In this document: positions 47,684 through 59,973 of the stretch, piece after piece
Numbering within the stretch: position 1 is the stretch's first letter
How the letters are laid out: every line of letters starts with the position of its first letter
Assembly: GCA_029531795.1 (NCBI GenBank)
Contig: JAPEIS010000007.1
Location: 1,674,001 to 1,738,000, forward strand
DNA length: 64,000 nt
Origin: Sclerotinia nivalis
Taxonomy: Eukaryota; Ascomycota; Leotiomycetes; Helotiales; Sclerotiniaceae
Reading direction: 5' to 3'
The notes under the pieces: generated by a model
Seen by the model: the letters and a program-made list of their open reading frames with translations, nothing else
Databases searched by the model: none
What the model was told of the DNA's origin: nothing
Made by a program: the position numbers and the translations under genes

Positions 47684-49971
47684 ATGGCGAATAAAAATAT
47701 GTCGCAGGAATCGGCGGCAGAGCAGGAGAGGCAGGAGGTGCTCGCATTATTGCATTCCACCACTGGTAGTAGATCAAGAGGATCTGTGAGCTCCACGGGG
47801 TCCGGACATAGAATTGGATGTGGGAGAAGTATGTCACCATTTGCGACTAACCCGCGTTCTCCTGTGCGCAGTATGCTAGATGTCGATGGCGCTCCAGCGA
47901 TACCTCGACACTCATCTATTGGTGGCACCAATTCGGGAATCACTGCACCGATTCGAAGTATGCTTGATGTCGATACACCATTACCAGCGGCACCTGCTGT
48001 ACGAAGTATGCTCGACATTTCTACTCCAGCAACTAAATCGCCCGTTTCGAGAAGTGCGCAGACGTCTCCAACAATAAATCACAAGGCACATGCCAATAAT
48101 GCCAGACATTCGAGAAGTTCGTCAGATGCAGCTGCAAAACCCACTGTAGATTTTGGGCCGAAAGCAATCACCAGGGTCGACCCCAATGAATACCAGTTCT
48201 CTGGATATTTACCGAGTAATCCGGGTGGTCCATCGGTCCCGAAGCGCAATACTCAAGCGGGAAAGAGGATTACAAATTCAATGGCGGAAGTAGTCAGATC
48301 AGGCGTGGATCTTAGTGGTTTCAAAGGAGGGCGTGATAGGGGAAGACATAATTCGATTGCAAGTACTGGGATCAGCACGACGAAATCAAAGTCACCTCAT
48401 AATCGGTTTTCTCCACGTTCTAGTTCCCCAGTCCCCGCGGATCCTTCGAAATATGCGGTTTTGGACAATGGTAAAGTTATAGACGTCAACAGTGCCTACC
48501 AAAGGTTATCTGATGCCAACCTAGCACGTTCAAATGGAGAGCTATCCTCGTTGAGTCGGAAGAGTCGGCAGAATCGGTCGAAAAACGAATATTTCGATAT
48601 TAATGGGGCTCGATTAAAGAAGGATTATGTGCCCATGGAAGGCGAGGAAGGCGTTATCGATAGTACTGATGAATCGGACGATGAGGGATCAAGAGGGCGC
48701 AAGAAGAAGGCGAGAAGTGTAGATGGAGATGATAGCGAGGTGAAAAAGAAGACTTTGGGCATGGGGCGAGCAAAGGGTCCAAGGACACCCCTAAGTCAAA
48801 TGGCTGCTGCTGAGGCAGAACGTACGTATACCATACCTTTTCTTGGTGTCAAAGACTCACATAAGTGTTAGGACAAGATGTTGCGGCCAAGGAAGCTTTG
48901 AATGAGAAGTACAAAGTTAAATCGCTTCTTGATCCACAAATAACCTTGACCGAACCAATTGGGCATAAGGCCAACAAGCCTGTAGTACATCCGCATACAA
49001 GCTTCGATCCAGACGGCTCTGGAGACCCTAGTCCTCATGATTCTGACACTGAGGCTGATCGGGGCGACGTCAAAAAGGCTCAGAGTCTCTCGCTGACTAT
49101 GTCTGCAATCAAATCAACTCCAACCACGTCACGCTGCGTACGTACTATCCATCGTGGAGATTTCGGAAAAGTTCAACAAGAAGCCCGCGACAATCAACGC
49201 CGTACTAGGAAGTACCTTGTCGCGACAGATCTTAGTGAAGAGGCAGCGCATGCCTTGGAATGGACTATTGGGACGGTATTGAGGGATGGAGACACAATGC
49301 TTGCCATCTATTGTGTTGATGAAGAGCTTGGCATAATAACTCCGGATAACAGCGGTGATGATGCCCAGATCAAACAACAAATATCTGCTATTGCTGCAGC
49401 GCAAAGATCTTCTAGAGCATCTAGTGCCAATACCCCTTTACTGACGCCTAGTGTAGGACCGAGTCCACTGAACCATAGCTTCAGATTGGATCCGGGCAGT
49501 AGAGCGGCAAGTCCAATGGGGAGAGACTCGAGAAGCAAAGCGGAACAAGATCGATTCCGAGCGGTGGAAGATATCACTGATAGAGTGTCTGAACTTTTAA
49601 GGAAGACGAAATTACAAGTACAAGTCAACATTGAGGTTCTTCATTGTAAAAATCCTAAGCATTTGATCACTGAGGTGATTGACTACATCAACCCAACTCT
49701 GGTTATTTTGGGGAGCCGTGGGAGAAGTGCTTTAAAGGGGTACGTTTCCACTTCAACCGATCATCTTAAAGAAAACTGGAAGCTAACGATGGGTAGTGTC
49801 ATCCTGGGATCCTTCTCTAATTATCTCGTTACTAAATCATCAGTCCCCGTCATGGTTGCTCGAAAACGTCTACGAAAACACAACAAGCAAAAGCGCACTC
49901 CAAACATACGTCTCGCAAATAATCTCACCAATCCAGTAGTTAAATCATTGGCGAGTGCGAAGATTGATTGA
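47684..49971 (+). CDS. Universal stress protein (USP)-domain protein
   Basis: Exons 47684-48821, 48872-49739 and 49797-49971 give 726 residues. The N-terminal ~380 residues are disordered and Ser/Arg-rich with three copies of RSMLD (SPVRSMLDVD, APIRSMLDVD, AVRSMLDIS), a short internal repeat. The USP fold starts at RKYLVATDLSEEAAHALEWT and GTVLRDGDTMLAIYCVDEE, is interrupted by a Ser-rich insert of about 60 residues, and ends with the nucleotide-binding motif VILGSRGRSALKG...GSFSNYLVTKSSVPVMVAR. The second intron (57 bases, GTACGT donor, GCTAAC branch, GGGTAG acceptor) cuts the glycine motif, is a multiple of three and has no stop, so a retained form would insert 19 residues there. USP domains bind ATP or act as stress sensors; the fungal role is unclear. 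Confidence 0.87.
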
Positions 49972-51056
49972 CTGAGTAGACGAAGCAAGTGCCATTTGGG
50001 ACAAGCAATGGCGTTCGGTTGGGTTTGCTTTTTGTGCTATTTTTTTTTCCGCCGGTGCTATGATGCACACACAAGCGCTTCTAGTTCATCTGCCAATACG
50101 GCATTAGCTCTCCAAAATTTTGGTAGGAGAGTTTGGCGTTCATGAAATCGGGATGGGAATGGAGCTATGGGATATCGGGTGATTGCAAATATGGCTAGGG
50201 GATACGTGCAAGGGGAATCGCAAAAGGATATTTACTATCCAAAACACCACTCTTTAGCAACTCTTTCTCCCTCGTCTCGTGGATGAGGATGTGGTAATAC
50301 GGAACAGGCACAGGAATGGAGAGAGACGGGAATGTGATAGTGAGTACGTAGCTTAATGATCGATGCAATTAATTAATTATTCATACATACATCCATACGT
50401 AAAATAGCTCTACTCTACTCGTATATCCAGAAAGTTTCTGTTTATTTCGATTTACTATTATTATTTTAATTTACTTTACTTTATCTTCTTACACGCTTCT
50501 CGTTTTTATTTTAGGTACAAATAGTATTTATTTGTACATGCGAATAACTAATGGTATGGTGGGAGTCAACTATAGACTCCGTTGAGCAGGTTTCCAATCC
50601 GAACAATAATAAATAAGCGTTCATTTCAATTATTTTTTTTTAAGTTGGAAATAGATAGACAAAGTTGGCCCTCATTGTCTGATTTGATTGATTTCCAAGT
50701 GGATAGTAATTATATTGTATTATATTATCCAGTAGATAATGAATATTCTACTCGAGTAGTTGAGTTGGATTTGAAGCTGGATTTGAAAGATTCGAATGCG
50801 ATAATCAATATCTTTGTAAGATCTCAAGTTTTATATTTGAGAGCGAGGTTTTGTGATTTTTTTTATGTAAATGAATCTCACTAGCTAAATAAGTTATAAG
50901 GTGTAATATCGAAAGCAAATCGAAAGCACATAATAGACACAATCAGCCATCCACCTACACAATATACGAAACTATCTAGCACAATTGTTACATCCGACAC
51001 CACATTAGCCATAGTCGATCATCCATCCACACAATATGCGAAGATATCTAGCATAA
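49972..51056. other. Convergent intergenic region with an imperfect direct repeat
   Basis: AT-rich flank of two convergent genes. An imperfect repeat of about 47 bases occurs at 50946-50993 and 51018-51064, overlapping the end of the next gene. The plus-strand frame at 50582-50884 is AT-rich and has no signature. Confidence 0.45.
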
Positions 51057-51064
51057 TCATTGTA
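50946..51064. repeat. Imperfect direct repeat, two copies ~72 bases apart
   Basis: Copies share CATCCA..CACAATAT.CGAA..TATCTAGCA.AAT..TTGTA. The second copy includes the stop codon of the GNAT-ankyrin gene, so the duplication involves its 3' end. Confidence 0.75.
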
Positions 51065-53438
51065 TGCTTGAAAACATTCTGCCGAACATACCCTCCAATC
51101 TTCCTGATGGGTTGGTATTACGCTCTGGTAAACCACACGATTTAGCAACAAAGCCATATTCATGATCGTTCCTGCATGTCTTCAATTTCTCGACCTCTTC
51201 CTCCATGCAATTATTGAACTCGCCGTCGCCAAACACTTCGTTTTGGGAGTGCGCGCCTTCGAATACCTTCTCCAATACCGCTTCAACCTTATTCTCAACA
51301 GTACCACCCCATTGAAGATAATTTCGAGTTACGGGTGGCCATTCTCCACTTTCTTCCCATGCTTGCAAGACATTTTGTCTCGTTGGTGCTTTGTTGGCCT
51401 TTAAGCAAGTCGCAATATGATCGAACATATTTACGAATCCTTGACGGAGTGATTTGTTTGTCTTAAAGTTTCGCTGGAGAGCTGGCGTGACGTGCTCGAC
51501 AAGATCTTCAGCCAAGAATAGCCAATCAGTAGAGTTTTCTCCATGGTTCATCATCTCAAGTGCATCATTCATAATCTCATATTCTCTTTCGGCTTGAAAA
51601 AGAAGTGCCAGTTTCATGCGTGGCGACATAAAGCCTCCAGTGCATTCCCCACAAGTGCAACCATATTTAAGACGGAGGCAGAGCGGCGTATCCGAGTGTT
51701 TTAGAGGCATCAATCCTGTCAATAGTACAAATTGGCAGAGGATAGCATCAGGAGTGAAGCCAGAGAATTTATCTGCGATGACAATGGTCATCATTCCACG
51801 TTTGCGTTGTGTTCTGAGGACATTAAGGTCATCCTGTAATGCTTCAAGGGGCGTGTATCCTTTCAAATTGCGAGCTAGTGTCAAGCACTGCTCATCGTTG
51901 GCGTTGTCCAGTAGCCATTTCACGCCTTGAGGTTTGAATTAGCATGCTGTGATATGAAGCAGGGTATTGTTCAGACGATCACCCTGCTTCCACTCCTTTC
52001 CGTCCTCAACCTGATATGCCTTGTAGAATTCCACAAGCTCCGTATCAGGAAGAGTAACAGCAGCGAAGTGCAAGGGTGTAAGTCTCTCCTTCAATTTATT
52101 CAGTCTCTTTTCTTCCAGTTCCTTTCCATAAGCAGACACACGGAAGTCTTCTTCTTCACCTGGCATTGTAACTATGACTATTTCCGGTTCCTCCACAGGT
52201 CCTGGCACTGGGTCTGGAGGATCATAATCGTCCTTGATTGCAAGGGAATGGGATTTGTGGTCAGGGTCAGATGATAGACCAAAACAGCTCGAAGCTCCAA
52301 TTCGTCGAAAACCAAGGGACCGATGAAATGAAACAGCAGCATCGACAGCTTGATAATTGATGTCACGCTGTTCGAGCTCAGATTTCCCCTCCCATTGGGG
52401 TTTAACATCATTATGAAGCCAGCCAGGCAATGAAATAGTGTGAAGTTTTGTGTATCTTTCCCGGTTTTTTCCATGCCAAAACATGTCCACAAATATCTCA
52501 TCTAATGCTTTTTCTGCTGGTGTCTTTGAAGGACTTGGGATTTGAGGCTTCTGCTGTTCTTGAGCTTTTTCGATTATGGCAGTAACCATAGTTCGTCCTA
52601 GGCCTTTTCGTCTCCATTCCCTGTCTGTCATTTCAATATGCTCGATGAGAAAGAGTGGACCGAAGTCTAATTCACTTCCCCATAAGCCTGTGCCCTTCTG
52701 CACACAATGATTCTTCAGATGGTCATTAATGTACCCATACCGATCGAAAAGCTCGAATGCAATTGAACTCATATCACTGCATGGCGCCTCCATCTCGCTC
52801 CAAAAATGTTCTCGGATTTCTTCTCGAAGGATATATCGGCCGAAGGCATAACCAACTCTTTTGCCGTCGACGGTGCAATGGGCATGGATCATCTGAAGCC
52901 ACTTCTCGAACTCTTCTTCCTTAGTCATAAAGAGTCTCAAATTGACTACTTTATCCGTACCATCCTTTTGTACAGTAATCTCGCGCTCCTCGACTGCATA
53001 TTCACGTGTCTCTGAATCGGCATCTCCATAATCATCTTCATCTTCACCTTCGTACGAGTATTCGTCTTCGAGTCCATCATCTCCATCACCAAACTCGATC
53101 TCCGAAAGTTCATCAAACATTCCGATATTTGATTCTTCACCCTCGGAAACAGCAGGCTGGTGATAATTCTGATTGGTAATGGTTCCGCCTTCGCCTGAAT
53201 CATCTTCACCGGTGGTAACTGTTAAAAACTTAGCAAAGACGAAAAAACTGGATTGATATTCATAATTCAACGTACCCAATTCATCAAGCAGTTGAGTATT
53301 TACATCCTCGACAACCTTAGGTTTCTTTGCAGTCGTAGCAGCGAGACCAGGAGCAGCAGCAGCCGACAAGTCTGAAGAAACATCGACTTCGTCATCAGAC
53401 TTGCGCTTGCGGGGAGCTTCAATCGAAGCGTCGGCCAT
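51057..53438 (-). CDS. GNAT acetyltransferase-ankyrin protein, interrupted by one in-frame TAA
   Basis: Exons 53438-53276 and 53218-51057 form 775 codons; the 57-base intron is a multiple of three. After an NLS-like RKRK and an acidic stretch (DELSEIEFGDGDDGLEDEY), a GNAT fold appears with the acetyl-CoA motif EWRRKGLGRTMVTAIIEKA and FHRSLGFRRIGASSCFGL. Next is an ankyrin repeat (TPLHFAAVTLPDTELVEFYK, NNTLLHITAC, then FKPQGVKWLLDN and LKGYTPLEAL). The C-terminal ~270 residues carry LRLKYGCTCGECTGGFMSP, a CxCxxC motif. Codon 481 (51941-51939) is TAA, inside the second ankyrin unit; the frame resumes at once with no shift. As read, the product would stop at 480 residues. No splice pair removes the stop without deleting ankyrin core residues. 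Possibly a nonsense allele or sequence error. Confidence 0.75.
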
Positions 53439-54950
53439 GATGGATGTGATTCCTCCTCTTCTCTTCCAGAGATGAAGTTGTTCAAAAGTACACCAATTGA
53501 GATGAAATGAAAAGAATTGTTGTTGACAAAAAAGAAGTTAAGAATTTGAAAGTTCAAACTCAAAGGTGAGGTGTTGTACCTTATAGGCAGGGACCATTCT
53601 AGGCACGTGCAAGCATGTTTGTGCCTTCCCTTTCTACCACAAAAGATCCGGACCGATCCCCACCACACACATTCATATATATCATACGTTCCTTCCTTCT
53701 CAGGCATCAATGATCGGGTTTGCCTGGAACTAGAACTATGTAGTACGTACTTAGTAGTACCATAAATAGTCCAGCTGAAGAGTTTCAGGGTGGCCGTCTA
53801 TTTGACCAACGATCACAAAAATTTACCTGGCAATTCTTCACGTGATATAAACCCATGCTTGAGGAAGCTGACAAATGGGCATTATAATTGTTGTAATTAG
53901 TTGAGACTAGGACTAGTTCAATTGGAAGGGCGAGGAAAATGAGGGAAACGAGGCCGTTATCAAACAACGCCGTGGGGGTGGGCGCGTAACGCCCCCTCCC
54001 TACAGCCAGCTATCCTTCGAATACTATACAGGGTTTCAGGCTCTGTGGGTAATACCCACGCGTGATATCTAGTGGATCAATGAGATATTAAGAGCTTATC
54101 GTTTGTATTGGATATAGCTTGACGGAGTCTATCTTCAAATCTTTCCAACACTCGTTCGCTCAATAGGGGTCCATAAGTTGTGGTAGCCGGACTCAAGTTT
54201 GAGCAAATGTACAACACGGCAATGCAGATATGCTGCAACTTTATGTACCCTCATGGTCCTTCTTTGAAGTTCTTTCACTGATACGCGCTGCTATCATACG
54301 TCAGCGGTGATTTCATGTGAAAGTTGACTCTGCTATATGCTTGACATTTACTTTGAGTAAATTTGAGACACAGATTTTCGCAATATCCCTTCTTTGGCAT
54401 GGAAAAATGATCAACGCTCCCAATCAGGTACCATGTGCAAGGCTACACTTCTCGCACATTTGTTATGCTTCTTCTTTCCAATCAGGTACCATGTACACTA
54501 CGCTTCTCGCACATTTGCTACGCTTCTTCTTTCCCATCTACGCTATTGCTCTATTCCATCCTTTTCGCATCATGCAAGTGATGGTTGTAAGATTATTATT
54601 GGGCGGTATATTTGGCCGGTCACCAGGACTCAGTGATACAAGCTTGTGTATGATGGAGTGTGTGTGATAGGTTTGAAACGACGGGAGAAGAGGACATGTG
54701 GATATCAGGGGATTCGGGGCAGACTCTATACTACATCTACCGTAGTTGGTTTTATGCACGCCTTTTCGACTGTTCACTTAACGCGACTGCGTTCTTTGAT
54801 TTCCTTCTGTCGCACTTGATAGACTAATTTTTTGAGCTTGAGGTAGAGGTTTCTGTAATTTCCTCTACATCTTTGCAGAGATACAGACAACTTTAAATCT
54901 TCCAACTTCATTCCATTTGAATTTCAATAAAGTACACCGCGTCTTCCATC
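53439..54950. other. Region between head-to-head GNAT-ankyrin copies
   Basis: Upstream regions of the gene and its decayed copy. Contains an imperfect tandem duplication at 54420-54532. No gene supported. Confidence 0.5.
54420..54532. repeat. Imperfect tandem duplication, units of 58 and 55 bases
   Basis: Both units begin CCAATCAGGTACCATGT and share CTTCTCGCACATTTG followed by GCTTCTTCTTT. The second unit has a short deletion and a few substitutions. Confidence 0.9.
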
Positions 54951-56620
54951 ATGTCCGATCCACCGGTAAAAGTTCGTGGAAAGCGTAAGGCTGGTGCTGA
55001 AAGTTTTGTTTCGCCTCTGAAGCCATGTGCACTTGCTAAGCAAACAAAGGTCAATAGATAGCCCAAAGATAGATGGTTAGTTGCATACATACCAGCCGCC
55101 CAAACATATCTCTCTGGATTCTTTACCGACATGTATCTTTTGTAGTTTGAACGGAAAATATTGAGTCCGCTACTCGTAATGATCAAATGACTGTGAATTC
55201 AAAAAACAAGAACTGTACTTTACCATTTTACTCTTCGCTCATCTTGAAGCTATATCCTAATGAATATGTGGGCCAGGGATATAATTACGACCCAGAGGAC
55301 AAACGGAACTATTGCGATAATGACTTCAATCCTAACGGTGACAATTTAAAGAATGATTTTTACACAAATGAAGGGGTCAAGAAGATGGTATCCAAAGAGA
55401 ATATGTATTTTCAAAGGCCTTAAAACGCAAGAACTTAAGTTTTCACTCCATATCACCAAAGAAAAGAATTTTTCCTGGCTTGATTCTATTCATATCGAAT
55501 GTCTCTCTATCCAAGAGTATTCGCATTGGCCATACCCTTGGTTGTTATATTCATCGATAAGGAATTAGAACATGTTTCTTGGAAGCGATGGGAGAAATTG
55601 CCGATATAAACCAGATAGCCATCGAACTTTTCAACAGATTCGGACGTCTGAAGCGCAAATTCGGGGAGCATATTATACAGCAACGCACTGGCGTATGGGA
55701 TATAGAGATAGACGTCGGTCCCTTGTTCTTGATCGAGGAGATTATAATTACCGATAGGAAGTATCGTCGAATGGGACTTGGTACAGCTACAATCTCAGCC
55801 CTCATTCTAAAAGCCAAACAAAAGGTAGCGCCTTATCGAAGACCCCATGTGATTGTGAAGCCAGCTTGGTTTTTTCATGATATTGGGGAGAATTCCAAAG
55901 GAAATCAAACCGCGAGACACACGCTATAGGTGTCCGAACACTACACTCGATTATCGCGTTTTATCACTCTCTTGGTTTCCGCCGCATTAGCTCTTCGAGC
56001 TGTTTTTGCTTCTCCCTCGATTCAAACCGCAAAGCACAAAGCACATTCGATAGCTATTGAGGATGATTAAGATCCACCGAGAATAGACGAGGAGTTAAAG
56101 ATATCAAGCCAGTACTCTTCGCTAGAGCATGCAACCGAGACGCATCCCGATACTGAGTTGGTAGAGTATCTCAAATACTGCAAGAGTAAGGATGGCAGTG
56201 AGTGAAAGCAAATTGACCGTTATTGTAATGATATTCTACACCAAGCTAATGTGCACTCCAGGTTCGGGCTACAAAGTGGTTGGTATATAATTTCCAGGAA
56301 GAATTACCATTGGTTCGGATTTCGAAACCTTGAAGGGTTCACTCCATTGGAAGCCCTGCAGGACCAACTTGATCAACAGAACATCATCTAATACGATGAG
56401 CATGAACATCATAGACATGGCGGACAATTCCGCTGGTTTCCAATCCGAGGCTATTGCTTATCTGCCCGTATTAAAATACAGATTGATGCCCAGCTCCATG
56501 TCAGATCCTCAAGTCCCTCAACTCAAATACGGATGTACTTGCGGAGAGTGCACTTATGGCTTCATTTCACCCTGTATGAACTTAGAACTTCGCGGTACTT
56601 CCCGATTCCTCCGCGGTTAA
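54951..56620 (+). pseudogene. Decayed second copy of the GNAT-ankyrin gene
   Basis: Inverted relative to the 51-53 kb gene and broken by stops and frameshifts. The ATG at 54951 gives MSDPPVKVRGKRKAG, like the start of the main copy, then stops after NR. A stretch near 55427-55500 (ITKEKNFSWLDSIH) matches TKEEEFEKWLQMIH. From 55579 the GNAT part is intact (ADINQIAIELFNRFG, DVGPLFLIEEIIITDR, YRRMGLGTATISALI), then shifts frame before YHSLGFRRISSSSCFCF. Further on, DTELVEYLKYCKSKDGSE is followed by TGA at 56203-56205 where the main copy has Trp, then KQIDRY and LEGFTPLEALQDQL. Near 56520, QLKYGCTCGECTYGF keeps the CxCxxC motif. Homology fades after about 56620. Too broken to make a protein. Confidence 0.88.
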
Positions 56621-57565
56621 CTGGAATTGAACGATCGCAGCGCGATCATCCACGAGTTTGGCAAAGCTCCAGCTTTACGGCAGGATAACAAAAAAGGTTC
56701 AATACCTAGGCATTTAGCTTTCTCATTGTATCATATTCGTCTCTACTCCATTTTCAGGAGCGGTATATCTCCATCTGACCGAAATTCCTCATTGTTCAAT
56801 CTACCATCGAACATCGAGCTTCTATTACTCCATGTTCTCTTGAACGACCAAACCGCTTGCCTAATCACCATTTTAAACATATGAAAGTCACTCACATAAC
56901 TTGAAACTCCCAAAAATAATTTGCAATGTTTTTACTTTCTTATTTACTCCCCCTCACCATCTATCTATGATAGAACCGTAATCTAATTCTGTTCACGCTG
57001 TCACTTTCCCAATCCATGCCCACCCATAAAACTGAATTGCCATGCCAATATCCCTTATTTCATTTCATCATCCATTCATCAACAAGGAAAGGGAGATAAA
57101 AGCACATGAAGGTTGTCGTCATCGGTTCAATCGCTCGGACGGACTGAAAAATGTAATAAAAAAGCAGAAAAAATTAAGAAGTTTGTTGTTCTTTTCCTCC
57201 ATTGTCAACTAGCCACACCTTGCAAAAATATTGTAATCGTTAAAAGCGTAGGTAGTTTTCAATGAGAAAAAGAAAAATGTTTCTCCATCCAGTAGTGCAA
57301 GGTTCGTCGAGCACAAGAGTAATCTATGAGTACATGTGTTTGGTTGAAATATTTCCCCTTCCATAAAATGAAGAATAGAAGATAAATATTCATTGACCAG
57401 TAGAGAAATATCGTTTCGAACGCGAATGCGATAAAAAGTAGGACCGAAATATCGCCACCAAAGCATAGATAACTTTTCCGGATCCGTACCGTAGCAGAAT
57501 AGTTGGACAAGACGCCAAAGTAAAGTGTAGGAAAAGATTCATTAATGGAAGAAGAGAGTGGGCAA
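56621..57565. other. Intergenic region between GNAT-ankyrin pseudogene and PAB1
   Basis: The first ~250 bases may be further eroded sequence of the pseudogene, which I cannot align with confidence. The rest is the 3' flank of pab1. Confidence 0.45.
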
Positions 57566-59973
57566 TTAAGCCTTCTCTTCAGCCTTCTCGTCACCCTCCT
57601 TGGCCTCACCAGCCTCGCCTTCACCTTCACCTCTGTTCTTAACGTACTCATCATAGACGGTAAGTGCCTCATCAACCTTGGCGCGGAGAGAAGCATCATC
57701 TTCGATACTATATCGTTGTTAGTAAAACAATATATGTCACGGAATGTTTGGATAACTTACAGATTAATCAACTCTTGGTTCTCCATCTCCAACAACATTC
57801 CGGTAATCTTACCAGCCAACTCAGGTTGCAAGACTTGGATCTTAGGGAACAAAGCCTCTCCAAGGATTTGCTTTTGTTGCTGAGGAGGAACGGATTGAAC
57901 TTGGGCTTGCAACAAAGTAGCTGGAACACCACCCTCTTGAGGCATCTGAGGCATTTGTGGCATACCTGGGATTTGTTGTGGCATGCCACGACCTGCTTGT
58001 GGAGGGAAGCCACCAGCAAATTGACCGGGACGTCCAGCCTGAGCACCACGACCAGGCATACCACCTTGTCTAGCACCTTGTTGGAATTGTGGTATTCCTT
58101 GTTGGCCTATAGGCATAGCTATGTTTGGTGGCATACCTTGCATTGGTCCACGTGCATTTGGTCCACCACGACCGGCAGAGAGCTGAGCAGCTTGCGCAGC
58201 TTGCATGGCAGCTAAGAATTGTGGGTTGTTTTGTTGAGGATATTGACCGCCAGCAGGGAATTGACCTGGTCCCATACCGTACATGCTAGGCGGCATTTGT
58301 TGACCAGCTGGTGCACCACGACCGGCTTGTTGAGGAGGGAAACCGGCTTGGAACTGGCCTGGTCGGCCAGCTTGAGCGCCTGGAATGGGCATGCCGGCCT
58401 GTGGTGGGAATTGCATACCACGTCCACCTTGGGGAAGGAAGCCCGATTGTTGAGCTCCTGGAGGGAAGAACATTGGAGCTTGCATGTATTGTTGTGGCAT
58501 ACCAGCTTGAGCAGCGGCTTGTTGCATGCGGATTTGGTTGCGAGCTTGAATGCTGGCCTCCAATTGACTCTTTCGGACATCCTTGCGTTGAGCAAGAGCG
58601 ACGTAAAGTGGCTTGTTGCTGACCATACGCTGGTTCATATCAGAAACAGCCTTGGTGGCCTCATCTGGGTTGTTGAAGCAAACGAAACCGAAGCCCTTGC
58701 TCTTACCAAGGGGACGCTTTGCCTTTGGTGCGGCGGCCTCTTCAGTCTCAGTCTCACCCTCCTTCTTGTTCTCCTTGTTCTTCTCATCATCCTTCTCCTT
58801 CTTATCCTCGGCATCAGCGGTCTCGGCAGGAGTATCACGCATAACCTTGGCGGAAGTAATGGCACCAAATGGTGCAAATAACTCTCGGAGCTTCTCATCA
58901 TCGATCTCATCATCTAAGTTCTTGACATAGAGGTTGACACCTTGATATTTTGAAGCCTTCTCCATGCGAGCAGCTTCGTATGAACGGCGGAGCTCTTCCT
59001 CACGTTCATGCTTCTTCTGGGCACGGCCAACATAAAGATCTTGACCCTTGAAGTCCTTGCCGTTAAGTTCATCAACAGCAGTAGCGGCATGCTCATGGTT
59101 GATGAAGTTGACGAAACCAAAGCCACGGCTCTTGCCAGATTCAGCGTCACGAGCAAGGGACGCTGAAGTGACATCACCAAACTTCTCGAACAACTCACGG
59201 AACTCCTCTTCGGTAGCTTCAACTGGAATGTTCTTAACGTAGATATTGGTGAAGTTTGCCTTCATTTCCTCGAACTTGCTTTGACGGTCCTTCTTAGGAA
59301 TGTGGTGGCCAACGAAGACCTTCTTCTCGTTCAAAAGCATACCGTTAACGTGCTTGATGGCTTGAGCGGCAGCCTCATCAGTCTCATAGTGGACAAATCC
59401 ATAACCCTTGGAAGCCCCGGACTCATCTTGAGCAACCTTGCAACTCAAAATGTTTCCGAAAGCAGCAAATGTGTCGTGGAGAGCCTTGTTGTCAATGGCA
59501 ACATCCAAGTTCTTGATGAAAACATTTCCTTGGCCATTCTTTCGGAGAGCTGGATCACGTTGGGACCACATGATTCTGCAAGGGCGGCCCTTAATCAAGG
59601 TGTAGTTGAGTTCCTCCAAAGCCTTCTCACCATCAACGGTGGTGTTGTAATTGACGTAGGCATATCCAAGGGATCGACGGGTAATAGCATCACGGCAGAC
59701 ACGAATGGAAGCAACGGAGCCAATTTGAGAGAAGAGCTCGAAAAGCATAGCTTCGGTGACGGATGGGTCAAGTTCACCAACGTAGAGAGAAGCCGAGGCT
59801 TGTGGGTGAGGGGCGTTGGTGGGGGTAGGACCTGCGGTATCTTGGTCTTCAGAGTTGACATTGGAAACATCGGTATTGAGGGTAGTAGCGCCATTTGCAT
59901 CTCCATTCAAGGAAGCATTGTTAAGGTCAGAGGCGAGCTGGTCGACTGCAGCGTTTTGAGTTGCGGCAGACAT
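57566..59973 (-). CDS. pab1: Poly(A)-binding protein Pab1
   Basis: Cytoplasmic poly(A)-binding protein that coats mRNA tails and links them to translation initiation and deadenylation. Exons 59973-57761 and 57707-57566 (53-base intron) give 784 residues. Four RRMs follow an Ala/Asn-rich start: RRM1 from [23 protein letters not shown]2 from [23 protein letters not shown]3 from [20 protein letters not shown], and RRM4 from [23 protein letters not shown]4 holds a charged insert of about 40 residues ([19 protein letters not shown]) before [10 protein letters not shown] Gly/Gln/Pro/Met linker leads to the C-terminal PABC (MLLE) domain ([40 protein letters not shown]), followed by an acidic Glu/Gly/Lys tail. 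The intron lies within the PABC domain. Confidence 0.97.

Noticed and set aside
50582..50884. Plus-strand frame of 100 residues
   Set aside because: AT-driven composition and no motif; probably 3' flank.
51930..51990. A 57-base intron that would remove the TAA in the GNAT-ankyrin gene
   Set aside because: Its donor (GTGATC) is weak and it would delete the conserved ankyrin residues NNTLLH, which the decayed copy also codes (NDILH).
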